Shown piece by piece: positions 22,681-33,404 of a stretch of DNA of 64,000 bases. The DNA lies in assembly GCA_030280995.1 (NCBI GenBank), contig JASXTE010000001.1:27066106-27130105 (forward strand), read 5' to 3'. Within the stretch, counting starts at the first letter, position 1. The number at the start of each line of letters is the position of its first letter. The position numbers and the translations under genes were made by a program. A model generated the notes under the pieces. The model had not been told where the DNA came from. It searched no databases and saw nothing but the letters and a program-made list of their open reading frames with translations. Source of the DNA: Hemileia vastatrix (Eukaryota > Basidiomycota > Pucciniomycetes > Pucciniales > Zaghouaniaceae).

Positions 22681-22798
22681 TATTTAAAAATAGAATATTT
22701 AACATTAAAATATGATATTTCAAGAAATAAAGAAAATAATTGTAAAATTTATGTACAAATAAATATGAACGCATGAAGTGTGAAAGAAATATAAGAAA

Positions 22799-24109
22799 CT
22801 AGTCAACAAAAAATTTCATTAATTGTTCTATTTCTTCAACAGATTTTTTGGCTTTAATGCATTCGATCAAGAAATCTTTCTTTTTAGAACTTTCTTGAAG
22901 ATCATGCTTATACTTCATCTGTTCCATTAAGTTTTGATGCTCGAGTGTTTTTTCCTCTTTTTTGGATTTTTCAATACTAAGAGTTAACTCAAACTTCTTC
23001 TCCTCCAAATCTTGGACCCGATCATCCTTCTGTAAGGAGAGCTCGTACTTGTTTCTTCCAAATCTTGTACTCTGTCATCCCTCCTTAAAGAGAGCTCTTA
23101 TTTCTTCTTTTCAAAGCTTAGAGTCTCTTTAGCAATTTCCACTTGTTCTAGAGTGAGAATAAAAATTATACATAAAGTAGAAGAAAAGCAGAGTAAAGTA
23201 ATAAGAGGTATGATATCACTTACCAGCATCACATTTCTCTAAAAACTGTTCCATCAAAGAAAAAGGTGTTTGTGATGAAGTATCACTTTTTTGTCTTCTT
23301 TGGGAGAGGAAATTTAGACTACTTGAAGCCTTTTGCTTTTTGTTCAACGTAGAATTTTCCTCCTCATGATTGTCACTAGCTTCAGACTCAGTTGATTGAG
23401 GATCCTGGGTTTGTTCATCAGCCTTTTAAGAAATAAGAAAAAGATAATTAAATAAAAAATAGAATTCATAAGATAAAAGAAAAAAGAAAGAGACCTGAGT
23501 TAGATTTGGTTGGGTTAAATCACCTATAGGATCTACAGAAAAGCTATCTAGATATGTCTCATTCAAATGAGGGGAGGCTTGAGTGGAGGAAGAGGGTGGG
23601 AAAAGATTTGAACATGTTTACAGGATTAACATCGGCTTGCTCTCCAAAAATTGCATCCATCTCTTTAAAGTAAGGTCATAAATAATCAAGTTTATCATCT
23701 ATGTATTTTATGCCCTTATTTATATCGTTGTCGGTAATCCCAAAACCAGTTGAAGATGAAAGAGCCTTTGCCTTATGTATTTTGCTTGGTAATGCTTGAA
23801 GCGTTCAGACATCTGTTTAGGCAAAATATCAATCCTTCCCTTGGTCTTATTGCGTAATTCATTTTCCATTAGAAGATAGCCATTAACTTTTGATGCGAGG
23901 GGCTGTCCTACTTTAGTGGCATACTCAGTACCAAAACAAGAATCATAGTTAGATTTGGTTTTCAGCCAGTTGATAAGAATGAGATGGTCATCTTTTTTTA
24001 ATTGAACGGTCTTTGATTTCTTGGCTGAGCGGGGGAAAGTGGGAGTAGTGGGATTTGAAGAACAACTTGGTGATGGCTGCTTTTGAGAAGATCTAGGACG
24101 ACGAGGCAC
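22799..24109 (-). pseudogene. H1-1 ORF2: SANT/Myb-like plus coiled-coil accessory protein
   Basis: Second Harbinger protein, which in known elements helps the transposase enter the nucleus and bind DNA. From 24109: basic N-terminus MPRRPRSS, Ser/Pro stretch, then VQLKKDDHLILINWLKTK and NYDSCFG (a SANT/trihelix-like helix set), VNGYLLMENELRNKTKGRID, SERFKHYQAKYI, a frameshift near 23780, TGFGITDNDINKGIKYIDDKL, MDAIFGEQADVNP. The last exons form a coiled coil (EEKKFELTLSIEKSKKEEK) ending IEQLMKFFVD at 22799. A GTAAGT donor lies near 23223. Its head end is next to the right terminus, transcribed towards the oxygenase gene. Confidence 0.65.
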
Positions 24110-24448
24110 GTTAAAATATAAATGAAGATGAAAAGCAGCAGAAACAAGCAGATGAGATGGTGAGGGGTTCTGAGTGGATAGAATGGACAGGATGAGAGAA
24201 GAATGTGAGTGTTCAGCAAGGTAGAAGCCATATCCAGAGAGTAGTCCAAGATGTGGTTATGGTAGAAAGTAGGTCAAGATGTGGTTATGAAAAATTGAGT
24301 AAAAAAATGTTGGATAAGAGGTGAACATTGACAGGTAAAGTGTCTAATAACCCAATTATTAGCAAAAATAATTGCGGAAGATAATTGGGGTATAAGGATT
24401 TTTATCCGCAATTAATTTAATTGCGGATCTCTGAACATTGATACCCCC
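24110..24448. other. H1-1 right terminal region
   Basis: Leader of ORF2 and right end of the element. Contains AATTGCGGAAGATAATTGGGG and the terminal inverted repeat ending CATTGATACCCCC. Matches the start of H1-2 at 49820 in inverse orientation. Confidence 0.7.
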
Positions 24449-25374
24449 TATTATGTATATTTAGGTATATAAGTGGGTTTTAGTCTCTTAATAGCCTATA
24501 ACCTTTGTTTTTCTGCTTATTCTAGGTCATATGGACATATCCAGTGGACTCACAACGCCTTCAGAAGCATATACATCTATTTCAGGCGCATACACTCAGT
24601 TTTGACAACTTAATCTGCTTCCTTGGAGGGATATTCATGGATTTATGGGCTTGGAGGTCATTTCTGGGTTAATATGGATGCTTGGGGATGTTATTGGGGG
24701 CTTTGAAATTTCATTTTTTTGCTTTTTATGCTTTGGGTTTCATTATATTCTCTTTGGATGAGTTATTTTATCTGTTTCTTTATGGTATCCACTTTTATCT
24801 GGATTTTCTATTTATGGTATGGGCCTGTGTTATCATTAATTGTGATTGAGGGTCCTTACTGGAGGTCTGGGTGTTGAAGCTGCTTGAAGTGGACGCCATG
24901 GGGAGGTAATGGGCCCTCACAGTGCTGTAATTGCCATGGATAGAAGTGACATCATCTGGATTGAAGGTCTGTGCACTCCAGTGGATTTTGGTATAAGTAA
25001 GGGAGGATTTTGGAGGTTATTAGACATCACTTACTTACTACAATTCATGTAAACATTATAAAAAAATTATTATAATTTAGAAATATATCATACAGCCTTT
25101 ATTTATTGATATTATCTTTATATAAGCTACAACTATATTATATTTATCTATTTTCCACCACTAGCACACATTTAAATCCAAGTATTGTGAGTTTTATTTG
25201 AGTATAAGTATTTTATTAGTCTTCCCCTGAGGTTTAATCACTAAATAATTTATCAATAAGTAGTAGGACCATTAATAAATACTATTAAATCATACTTATA
25301 TACTAGATACACTGACAGGAACACATCCAGGTAGAGGAGAGACTTAAGATAACACATTAAATCAGGGCATATTA
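24449..25374 (+). repeat. Element A 3' LTR, second part, and flank
   Basis: Resumes after H1-1. No genes; contains a promoter-like stretch and AT-rich 3' part. The sequence ACTAGATACACTGACA ending at 25317 resembles the ends of other LTRs here. The net LTR would be about 1.18 kb, near the net 1.28 kb of the B LTR. 25318-25374 is flank before the next transposon. Confidence 0.45.
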
Positions 25375-26740
25375 GGGGGTGTAATCATTACCATATATAC
25401 CTGAAAGGGTTCAGTCTTAAAATACCATACAAAGGCACCATCATAAATGGCTTACATGGGGTTAGAAATGTCAAACATGAGGTCAAATACTTCCTACTCT
25501 TGTGCCATCCCCTGAAACACAATTCAGCCTACCAATTAACACATCACCCAATCCACTACACATCAGATACCCTCTCCCCTAGCCACACATTTTACATGTG
25601 ATCATAACTTATGAGTTTTTTTCTAAATCAACATTTCTTGCTCAAATTTTTATCTTCTCATCACCATAAGTTCATTCCTTTTGATTTCTTTAATCATCAC
25701 CTTTTTCCAGCTTAATTTTCTATTCTATCCTGCATCTTATGATTGCTGAGATAATGACCTTAAAATTTGAGCCTTCTTTTTTGGGCTATATCACTTTTTT
25801 TGCTTCCATGTCATTGACACACATTCATAGCACATTCTTTATGCATTTCACTTGCTCAATATTCAATTTCCCCCCCAATTTCAATTTTGCTCTTTTTCAA
25901 TCTAGTTTTTCCTACCTTTCCATCAAAGTAAGTGTCAGCTCCACTTTCTTTTTCATGAATATCTGATGTCTCTTTCTTTATATAATGAATGAGATTTCAA
26001 ATATTTGTAGGACTCTTATCAGGATAATGGTGGACTTAATTAACTCCTCTTGTTGTTAATTTCAACATCACTTTTCAAATTTTTTTACAGGTCTTAAAAA
26101 AAAATTGGAATTAGGGTTATGCTTGACAAAATCTTATGTACTTTTATTTGAAGATTCTTCAGAAGCCTAACTTTTATTCACCAAAGGCAGTTTTGAATTC
26201 GGTTCAGTGGTTTCTGAGGCATTCACCTTTGAAGTTGAGCCTTTTTTTTGCCCAATTCTACTATGATTTGTTTTGATGTCACATAATCAGATAATAAGGC
26301 TTCTATTTTTTTCTGATAACTATCTAGGCTTTCAGCTTTCATTCAAGTACCAGATAATTACATTTCAATAACTATTTGACATTTCTTCACTGATTTTCTC
26401 TACATTACTTGAATCAATCCTTTTCCAAATTATGTCAAACAGGTCTCAATTTCTATCATGAATGCATGCTCCAATCTATATAAGACACTTCTCTGGATAA
26501 TGGTGAACCTAATGAATCCCTGTTATCATTTTCAGTATCAATTCTCAGATTTTTATGCAATTTTGAAAAAATGAGTTTGAATTATGGTTAGATTTAAACA
26601 AATTTCATGTCCTTTTAAATAAAGAATCTCTTGAATACTACCTTTTATTTCCCACAAATGGCTTAAGATTGGTTCAGTGGTTGCTGAGATATTGACCTTT
26701 AAAGTTGAGCGTTTTTTTTGCAATTTCAACTTTATTTATT
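25375..26740 (+). repeat. H2a left half with repeats of 170 bp or more
   Basis: No intact gene. Blocks like GGTTCAGTGGTTGCTGAGA and ACCTTTAAAGTTGAGC recur around 25750, 26200-26240 and 26670-26715. The same blocks appear inverted at about 31190-31410. Upstream, GCACATTCTTTATGCATTTC matches inverted 31740-31760. This is the leader part of the oxygenase cassette, here without the oxygenase. Confidence 0.5.
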
Positions 26741-28400
26741 GCATAATGAATTTCATAACACATATCATAATGATTTCATCATGCAATTCTTCTTCCAGAT
26801 ACTCCCAAATATCTTTGTCTTTACTTATTTTTCTGCCCTTTCATTAAGGTGGGGTTTATTCTTTTTCTTACCATTTTCATACTTTTCTCATTCATCTCAT
26901 CTCTTCTTTCTTTGACCCACATGTTTTATATTATCATTTTTATATTTTTCATCCTTTTCTTTCTTTGTTTTGTCCACCCTAACTAACTTTTTAATTTTTC
27001 TTACCTTTTTCCTCTTATTTGAATTTAGGTCCCTCTAACCCTTATCTCATGTAAGTACTTACTAATATTTCTTTTTTTACTCACTTTTTTTCTTTTTATT
27101 CTATGAATTGCTTCAGAAGCAGTTCCACAATATTTCCTGCCTGTTTCCAATCATTTTTGGTATGTTTTTTTTTCTGGCCTTGGAAATGCTTCAGAAATGT
27201 TTCCAAGATTTTTCCAAGGTGCTTACTAAATTTTCTTTTATTTTTATATATATTTTTTTTTCATTTTTTTCATTTTTTTACAAATTGCTTTGGAAACAAT
27301 TCCAGAATGTTTCCTGACTGTGTATGTGCATTTTTCATATGTTTTGATTTTTATTTTTAACAAATCATTTTGGAAACAGTGCCAAGGTGTTTCATGCCTA
27401 TTAATGAGTTTTTTTGGTGTGTTTTTTTTCTTTTGGCCTCAGAAAAATTTCTAATATGTTTCTGAGGTATTTAATAACTTTTATTGTTTTTTATGAAAGG
27501 TTCAATGAAAAGTAAATCATTAGGGAGGGAGGAAAAGTATAGTAAATAAAGGATTTCCAAAGATTCATTTTTATTTCTTTAATTTTTAATTAATCAGTCA
27601 TTAAAGGCAATCATCAACTTTAAGTAATGGCTCATCGGGCCTTGCTAATGTATAAAGGTAATCATTCCAACACTTAATTTTTAGAATGAGTTCAAAATAC
27701 AATTCCATGTCAAATTTATTCTTTGACTTTGCTCACATCAGAACTAATTGGCAGGTAGTATTCTGAATGCCATTACTTTTAGTTTTCTGATTATCTTTTT
27801 TGACTGGTATACTTTTTAATTAATGAAGTAAATATGAAAATTTGGTAATTCTGACCACCTCCCATAGTAGATTGAAAGGGACAGTATTGCCTTTTTTTTT
27901 CTTTTTGATATTTTTTGATTTTCTTGGAAAAAAATTTTAATTCATATTTATATACTGAAAAATTGTCAAAATTTAAAGATGAAGAAATTAAAATAATTGA
28001 CTATCAGTCATTAAAGTTAATCATCATTATTAAGTGATGGGATATTATGCCTTTCTGATATATACAGGTAATCATTCAAACAATTAATTGTTTGAATGAG
28101 TTCAAAATACAATTCTATGTCAAAGAAACAGTGCCAGGATGTTTCCATTGCTTTGGAAACAGTGCCAGGATGTTTTCTGCATTTTTCTGAGCATTTTTGG
28201 TACATTTTTTATACAAATCATTTTGGAAACATTGCCAAGGTGTTTCATGCCTGTTAATGAGTTTTTTTCATATGTTTTTTTGGCCTCAGAAATGTTTCTA
28301 AGATGTTTCTGAGGTATTTACTAACTTTTTTTTTTGATTTTTTTATGAAAGTTTCAATGAAAAGTAAATCATTAGGGAGGGAGGATAATTATGATAAATA
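26741..28400 (+). repeat. T-rich region with GGAAACAGTGCCA minisatellite
   Basis: From about 27100 to 28300, variants of TTTGGAAACAGTGCCAAGGTGTTTC and TTCCTGACTGT-like words recur, along with two long direct copies (about 27360-27580 and about 28210-28420, sharing GTTAATGAGTTTTTTT and AATCATTAGGGAGGGAGG). No gene; the open frames are Phe-rich artefacts of T-rich DNA. Confidence 0.55.
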
Positions 28401-28559
28401 AAGGATTTCCAAAGATTCATTTTTATCTTTCATTTGCTAAGGATTGATGTCAATTCTCCATTTTTTTTCTTCTTTACTTTATTTACCATCAACAAGAAGC
28501 CATTGACCTTTGACAAAGGTGGAAAACAAATTTTGGCAGACTTCTCACATCCAAAACAT

Positions 28560-28731
28560 GAATCATAATTTGATTTAATTTTGTGGAAGTTGATGATGAT
28601 GAGTTAAAATTCCTTTTTTAGCTATCCTGACTTTGGTTTCTCAGGTGAGGGGCTTGCATTATCAGAAGACCTTTGTAATGAAGCATCTTTTTGAGTTGCC
28701 TTTTGAGTGTTGGATTTTCTGGGAGGCATCA
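28560..28731 (-). pseudogene. H2a ORF2 N-terminal fragment
   Basis: Read from 28731: MMPPRKSNTQKATQ, SPSPEKPKSG, then IIINFHKIKSNYDSCFG and LSKVNGFLLM, clearly homologous to H1-1 ORF2 (LINWLKTKSNYDSCFG, ASKVNGYLLM). Stops interrupt it and the rest of the gene is missing. Its position near a right end and its minus orientation repeat the H1 layout. Confidence 0.7.
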
Positions 28732-28739
28732 TGAAACTG

Positions 28740-29321
28740 GTATGTTACAAGAAAAGAGATTAAGAGGTTGTAACATAAAAAAAGTATGGGAAAAAACATG
28801 TCTGGTTAAAATGTTGCAATAAAATGTTTCAAATCTCAGTGAGGGGTGTGCACCAAGGATTGATGAGAGGATTGAGGTCTGAGTGTCACATGTGGCAGGG
28901 ATGGGGTGGGCAAGGAAGGGATGATGTGGCCTACATGTGGTTGTGAAAAAATAATTGGGAAAAAGGTGCTGATCTGAGGTCATAACTGACACCCATTTTT
29001 GAAATAAGTGACTTTTTTTCAAAATTTAAGTGCTGATTTGTTTTGAAATCCACACTTAAATTTGACCAAATATGCACCTAAATAAGTGCGGATTTCCAAA
29101 ACACACTAGCCCCAATACTGGTGGATTTCAAAATGAAATAAGTCACTTATTTCACTCAAATCCGCACTTTCTCAACCAAAAGTGCTGATTTCACCATCAA
29201 GTCCCATTTCACTGATTTGTCAGCATCATCCCATTCATACGCAGCACTCCACAGCATAACACTTCATAACTCAAAACATTGTACATCATTTACATTTTCA
29301 TATCATATCATATAAGAGTCA
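28740..29321. repeat. Junction of an H2 right end and an H2 left end
   Basis: GAGGTCATAACTGACACCC (about 28977) matches the H2 right end at 32375-32395. AAGTGCGGATTTCC at about 29087 then starts the H2 left region found again at 61990-62240 (ACACACTAGCCCCAATACTGG and onwards). The terminal GGGGG/CCCCC and flanks are missing at the joint. Confidence 0.65.
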
Positions 29322-29945
29322 TGCCTTCCTCACTTTCAAATCGTAATAAATTACATAAAGCAATGACTTTCATGGCTCTTGAACTGCTCTTGGACTCTGA
29401 TCGCGATTCTGATTCTGATCTAGAAGAAGATTTTGTCTTTTTATCAAAAATGGCCACGAAAAGTTACCTTCTTCCCAGAAAGCCTCAAGTACTTCATACC
29501 CCCAAGTACACCATCCAAACACTTCTTAAACTATCTACACCCAGTTTTAGACAGCTGTTCAGGACTTCTCAGGAATGTTTCCTTAAATTGCTTGAGCTTA
29601 TTCAGGATCATTCCATATTTCACAATAATTCTTAAAAAGAACGATGACATCCTTCAATTCAATTGGCCATCACACTATGTCATTTGGGTTCAAATGGTAA
29701 TGGAGCCGCTTTGAAACGTTTAGAAAATGTCTTTGATTTAGGGTATGGTTCATTTAACACTTATACCAAACAATGTATCACTGCCATCAACTCCTTGTAA
29801 TCTCAACTTCTCACCTGGCCAACAAAAGAAGAGCGACATGAATCATCTCAGGTTATGCAAACAGAGGGCTTCCCAGGATGTATTGGTTTTGTTGATGGTA
29901 CTGCTATTCCTTTGAGCCAGAAACCTGCTGAAGGTGGAAACAATT
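29322..29945 (+). pseudogene. H2b transposase, N-terminal two thirds
   Basis: MPSSLSNRNKLHKAM, an acidic DSDSDLEEDF stretch, then HPSIQLAITLCHLGSNGNG, VMQTEGFPGCIGFVDGTAIPLSQKPAEGGNNYF. The first catalytic Asp (FVDGT) is present; everything after NNYF, with the second Asp and Glu, is replaced by inverted repeat sequence at about 29945. Stops after HNNS (29633) and in NSL-TAA. Second Harbinger subfamily, recognisably related to H1. Confidence 0.8.
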
Positions 29946-29949
29946 ACTT

Positions 29950-30180
29950 TCACATTCTTGTCAAAAATTTTCACCAAAATATTTACAAGTCAAAAAATTT
30001 CTATATCTGTTTCAAAAAATAGGCAATACTCTCCCCTGCATTTTATTGAAGCAAGGGGTGGATATCACCAAAATTTTTCTAAGTCATCAATTTCACATGT
30101 CAGATTTGAAAATTTGGCAATACCCCCCCCCCCTGCATTTTATTGAAGTAAGTGGTGGAAGTCATCTAAATTTAATATAA
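29950..30180 (-). repeat. Inverted copies of the 105-bp unit in H2b
   Basis: ATTTTATTGAAGCAAGGGGTGG and CCCCCCCCTGCATTTTATTG are the complement of the units at 22225-22680, downstream of the inverted oxygenase copy as in H1-1. Confidence 0.75.
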
Positions 30181-30458
30181 TTACGTAAATTATTAAATAA
30201 ATATCTAATATATATCAATTTCCCTAGTTTAAAGTAATGACAATCCCTCAAGCCAAAATGCAGATCAAATCTAGAAACAAAAGTTTGGGACTTTCCACAG
30301 GTATAGGCTAGAGGAACCCCATGAAACAAATAAATGTTATCATGATTACCTTTTATACAACACAAGGTCGTTGGCCCAGTACTTTAGTTGAGGAAATTTA
30401 TACATAAAAAATATTTATTAAAAATTTACAAAAAAATATAAAATTTTCGATGACAACT

Positions 30459-31090
30459 CTAATCCCCATACTTTTTGGATCTAAATAAAGTTTTTTTAAA
30501 TCGATTAACTTTACCTTCTTTCATTACCTTATTGATTCTTTGAATCAACTTATGACTGATTTGAAATGAGCAACCAAAATGTGTTAAATCTTGACAGGAT
30601 TCCAAACCAGGAGGAGCTTTGGTCGTTTGATGATTATCCTTAGAAGAATTCCAAATAGTTTCGATGATACTATTTCCCAAACCAAAATCAATGATGCACC
30701 GGTGGTCTGGAAAATATAAACCATGTCATTTGATTTTAGCTGGAGATGGTATTGGTTGGCCAGTAATCGGTTTGATATATGAGAATATACCAAAAGTAAG
30801 AAAATTGGTGTCATTGGTATTGGTGTGAATTTTATTGTGAAATCCAGAATGAGTGATAATAACATTAGAAAATAAAAGATATTCGTGGCTGATATCTTCC
30901 CATTCGGAGTCACACCAATTCGGTATTCCAACTTTGGTTGCAAGTTCATGATATTTTTCAAATGCTTTATTACAGTGCTTTTTGAGTCAAAGAGCAAGAA
31001 AAGAGTTAAAGGAAGGAAGAGTGTCCCAGAAGCAAAAATCTTCATCTTTTTGAGGTTTAGTGATATTCTTGAGCAGTGAATATATGCCTA
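30459..31090 (-). pseudogene. TET/JBP-like oxygenase, copy 2 (inverted in H2b)
   Basis: Matches copy 1 from IYSLLKNITK to SKKYGD, i.e. only the part after the conserved intron; upstream coding sequence is absent. HNKIHTNTND shows the HxD Asp changed to Asn, while the distal His in SSKDNHQTT is kept. GHGLYFPD appears as WHGLYFPD. A TGA precedes LKKHCNKAFEK, where copy 1 has TAG one residue further on. The other frame's apparent ORF over 30584-31045 is a shadow. Non-functional by ligand loss. Confidence 0.78.
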
Positions 31091-32505
31091 GATAATAATC
31101 ATATAAGAGTTTCAGAATCCTTATCCTCTAAATATGCAATATTAAAATGTGAAATAAGACAAGTGAAATTTGGAAAAAAGGCTCAACTTCAAAGGTCAAA
31201 ATCTCAGCAACCACTGAACCTAATTCAAACCTGTTTGTGGGAAATGAAAGATATGCTTTATTAGAATCTTCAGTTAAAGGACATGTGATTTAAATAAACC
31301 TAACCCTAATTTGTTACATAAAAAAATGAAATAAAAATTTAAATTGGGAAAAAAAAGGCTCAACTTTAACAGTCAATATCTCAGCAACCACTGAATCAAA
31401 TTCAAATTTGTTTGTAGGAATTGAAAGTTAGCCTTCAGGAGAATCTTCTGTAAAAAGAACATAAGATTTGAATAAACCTAACCCTAATTCCAAGTCTGAT
31501 TTTCAAAATTTTACAAAAACTTGAAAAGTGGTAATGAAGATGAGATCAAAAGGAGTTTTATAAGTTCACTATTATCCAGATAAGAGTCATACATATATTT
31601 AAGTATGAACTTTTCATAAAAGGAATGAGATATCATATAGGCATGAAAAAAAGGAGATGAAACTTACCTTGATTGAAAAGTAGGAGAAATAGAGTGAGAA
31701 AGATTGATGTTGGAATTGTGGGGAAATTGAATATGGAGCAAGTGAAATGCATAAAGAATGTGCAATGTATGTGTTTCAATGAAATGGAGCCAAAAAAAGT
31801 GAAATAAGGGAAAGGGGGGATAATGACCATGCCAAGGAGGGATGAAGAGTAGGGTGATGGAGCTAAAAAAGAAAGTAAAAAGGGAGAGAAAAAAAAGGTT
31901 AATTATACCATTGAAATCCAAAATAACCACTTACAAAAAAAATAAAATAAACAGAAAAAAACAAAAAAAATTATAATTAGTAATCAAAAAATCAAAAAAA
32001 AGAATAAAATGACTTACCTGGAGAGATGAGATGACAAAATGAATCAAACCAAATTGTTTGAGGGATGTTGGAGGAGAATAGGAAAAGGATATGAGGGATG
32101 AATGAAAAAAAAAATCACTGACAAAATATGCGATTTCAGAAAATATGCAATTTCATGTTGAGCTGGTGAAAGAAAACCAATGAGCCATCCAAAAAAAAGA
32201 TTTTCACTGTAAATTCCAAAAAAAAAATGAATATGAAACAAACCAAAATACCAACCCAAGTGAATGAAGTACACAAAGAGGACATTTGGAGAGTACAAAA
32301 TGGTATAGGAAAGAAAGGGAAGATGTGGCCAACATGTGGTTTTGAAAAAAAAATCACAAAAAAAGTGCTGATTTGAGGTCAGAACTGACACCCATTTTTG
32401 AAATAAGTGACTTTTTTGCAAAATTTAAGTGCTGATTTGTAAGTGCTGATTTGGTTTGAAATCCGCACTTAAGTTAAGTGCGGATTTGCCAGAACTGACA
32501 CCCCC
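31091..32505 (-). repeat. H2b inverted leader cassette and right end
   Basis: Reading leftwards: right-end hairpin (AAGTTAAGTGCGG, 32470-32490), spacer with TGAGCCATCC block (32195) matching 18655-18670, CACCAGGTAAGT-type donor (about 32020), purine-rich tract 31850-31905, an exon-like part 31630-31830, and two 176-bp repeats with CTCAGCAACCACTGAA at about 31203 and 31379. No complete gene. Confidence 0.55.
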
Positions 32506-32823
32506 TATTAATTGGTTTTTATTTTAATTTTATTATTTCTTTATTTCCCTTTCATTCATTTTTTTATTTGTCTAATACAGAATGTCAAATATGGTAGTAG
32601 GGAAATCACTAAGAGGGGGGGTGATATACATGATGTGGTATGCTTAGTGAATACTCAACATGTACAGTACCTGGCAACATATTTTTGCCACAACATATTT
32701 TTTTCCTGCTGCCATTTTACTTTCCTCAATACCACCAGCATCTCATAGATACTTCTGGCTTCTAAATTTGTTCTTGTAACTCTCACTTAATTAGCTTTTC
32801 ATTTTCATTCTGCAATTTCCACT

Positions 32824-33404
32824 TTGAATACTAGAGAGAAACACCTAACTGACAAAATGAAAGGTATTATTGTTAGCATGTGGATTGGGAACTGCAAAAA
32901 GTCTCTAATTTCTCTCCATCTCTCTCATTCACTATTCACAGTTTTCTCTGTCCTTGAAAGATATTCTTCCCAAGCTACCATCAAGATTGTACCTTGTAAT
33001 GGATCCCCATGCAAGATGTGTGCCTGTGATATAAGTTTACCACAAGTTCCTCATACCCTTTTTGGAAACAAACAACCCTAATCATGAGCTTGTCCTTATG
33101 GGGGAAAATCCTCCCATTCACACATCTAAAAAAACTCAAGCATATCATGAAATGGTGGACCTGAGGAAAATGAAATGGCTAGCCCAGTTGCCTGATTTGA
33201 TTTCAATCAAGAATCTGCGGAAAGTAGTGAAGACAAATATCCACCAGTTTTATAACCCAAAAACAAAAAGAAGAAATGACTAAATTGTTACATTTAGCTT
33301 CGGAGGACCTTCCAGCAAACATGTTATATAATTTGATCAAGTCTATTCCACAAAGGATGCAAGCAGTAGTAGATGCCTCTAGGGGGCCTACTTGTTGGTG
33401 ACTA
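32824..33404 (+). pseudogene. Tc1/mariner-type transposase remnant
   Basis: C-terminal half of a Tc1-like DDE transposase. LVLMGENPPIHTSKKTQAY corresponds to the family's VLMxDNAPxH block, KWLAQLPDLISIKNLRKVVK to the WPxxSPDLNPIENxW block, and SIPQRMQAVVDASRGPT to the conserved C-terminus. The catalytic D of DNAP reads E and NPIENLW is degraded. Two frames are needed (break near 33281). A possible upstream part starts at 32857. Stop TGA at 33402. Confidence 0.7.

Larger units (their letters stand above)
16896..24448 (+). mobile_element. PIF/Harbinger-type transposon H1-1, carrying transposase, TET/JBP-like oxygenase and ORF2
   Basis: Bounded by terminal inverted repeats: GGGGGTATCAATGTTCAG at the left and its complement CTGAACATTGATACCCCC at the right (24431-24448, after a one-base variation inside). 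Flanks read TATTA on both sides (16891-16895, 24449-24453), so the duplication is TATTA or the family-typical TTA within it. 7,553 bp. Gene order: transposase (+), purine/pyrimidine palindrome, oxygenase (+), tandem repeats, ORF2 (-). CpG is largely retained relative to H1-2 and H1-3, so this is the youngest H1 copy in view. Confidence 0.85.
1..25317 (+). mobile_element. Ty3/Gypsy chromodomain retrotransposon A (5' end outside window, twice interrupted)
   Basis: Internal region runs 1-4459 and 15991-16583; the 3' LTR begins at 16584 after the polypurine tract GGGTGAGGGAG and starts TATCAGCCTAG, against TGTCAGCCAGG in element B. Order is gag, protease, RT, RNase H, integrase, chromodomain. Element N was inserted into the integrase C-terminal region and Harbinger H1-1 into the 3' LTR. 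The LTR resumes at 24449; a TGACA-type end at 25317 is the best candidate terminus but is not proven, because the 5' LTR and the target-site duplication are out of view. Full of stops and very poor in CpG, so an old copy. Confidence 0.8.
25375..32505 (+). mobile_element. Composite Harbinger-type element (H2a + H2b)
   Basis: Left end TATTA|GGGGGTGT and right end ACACCCCC|TATTA give 8-bp inverted termini with the same TATTA flanks as H1-1. Beyond the 8 bp, the left end does not match the H2 consensus seen at 61972. Internally a second H2 right end (about 28979-29075) meets an H2 left end (about 29085), so two elements are fused. H2a holds degenerate repeats and an ORF2 fragment; H2b holds a truncated transposase and an inverted oxygenase cassette. 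Confidence 0.55.

Noticed and set aside
30584..31045. A 153-residue minus-strand frame over oxygenase copy 2
   Set aside because: It is the wrong frame; the frame with conserved GHGLYFPD and DNHQTT motifs is the neighbouring one.
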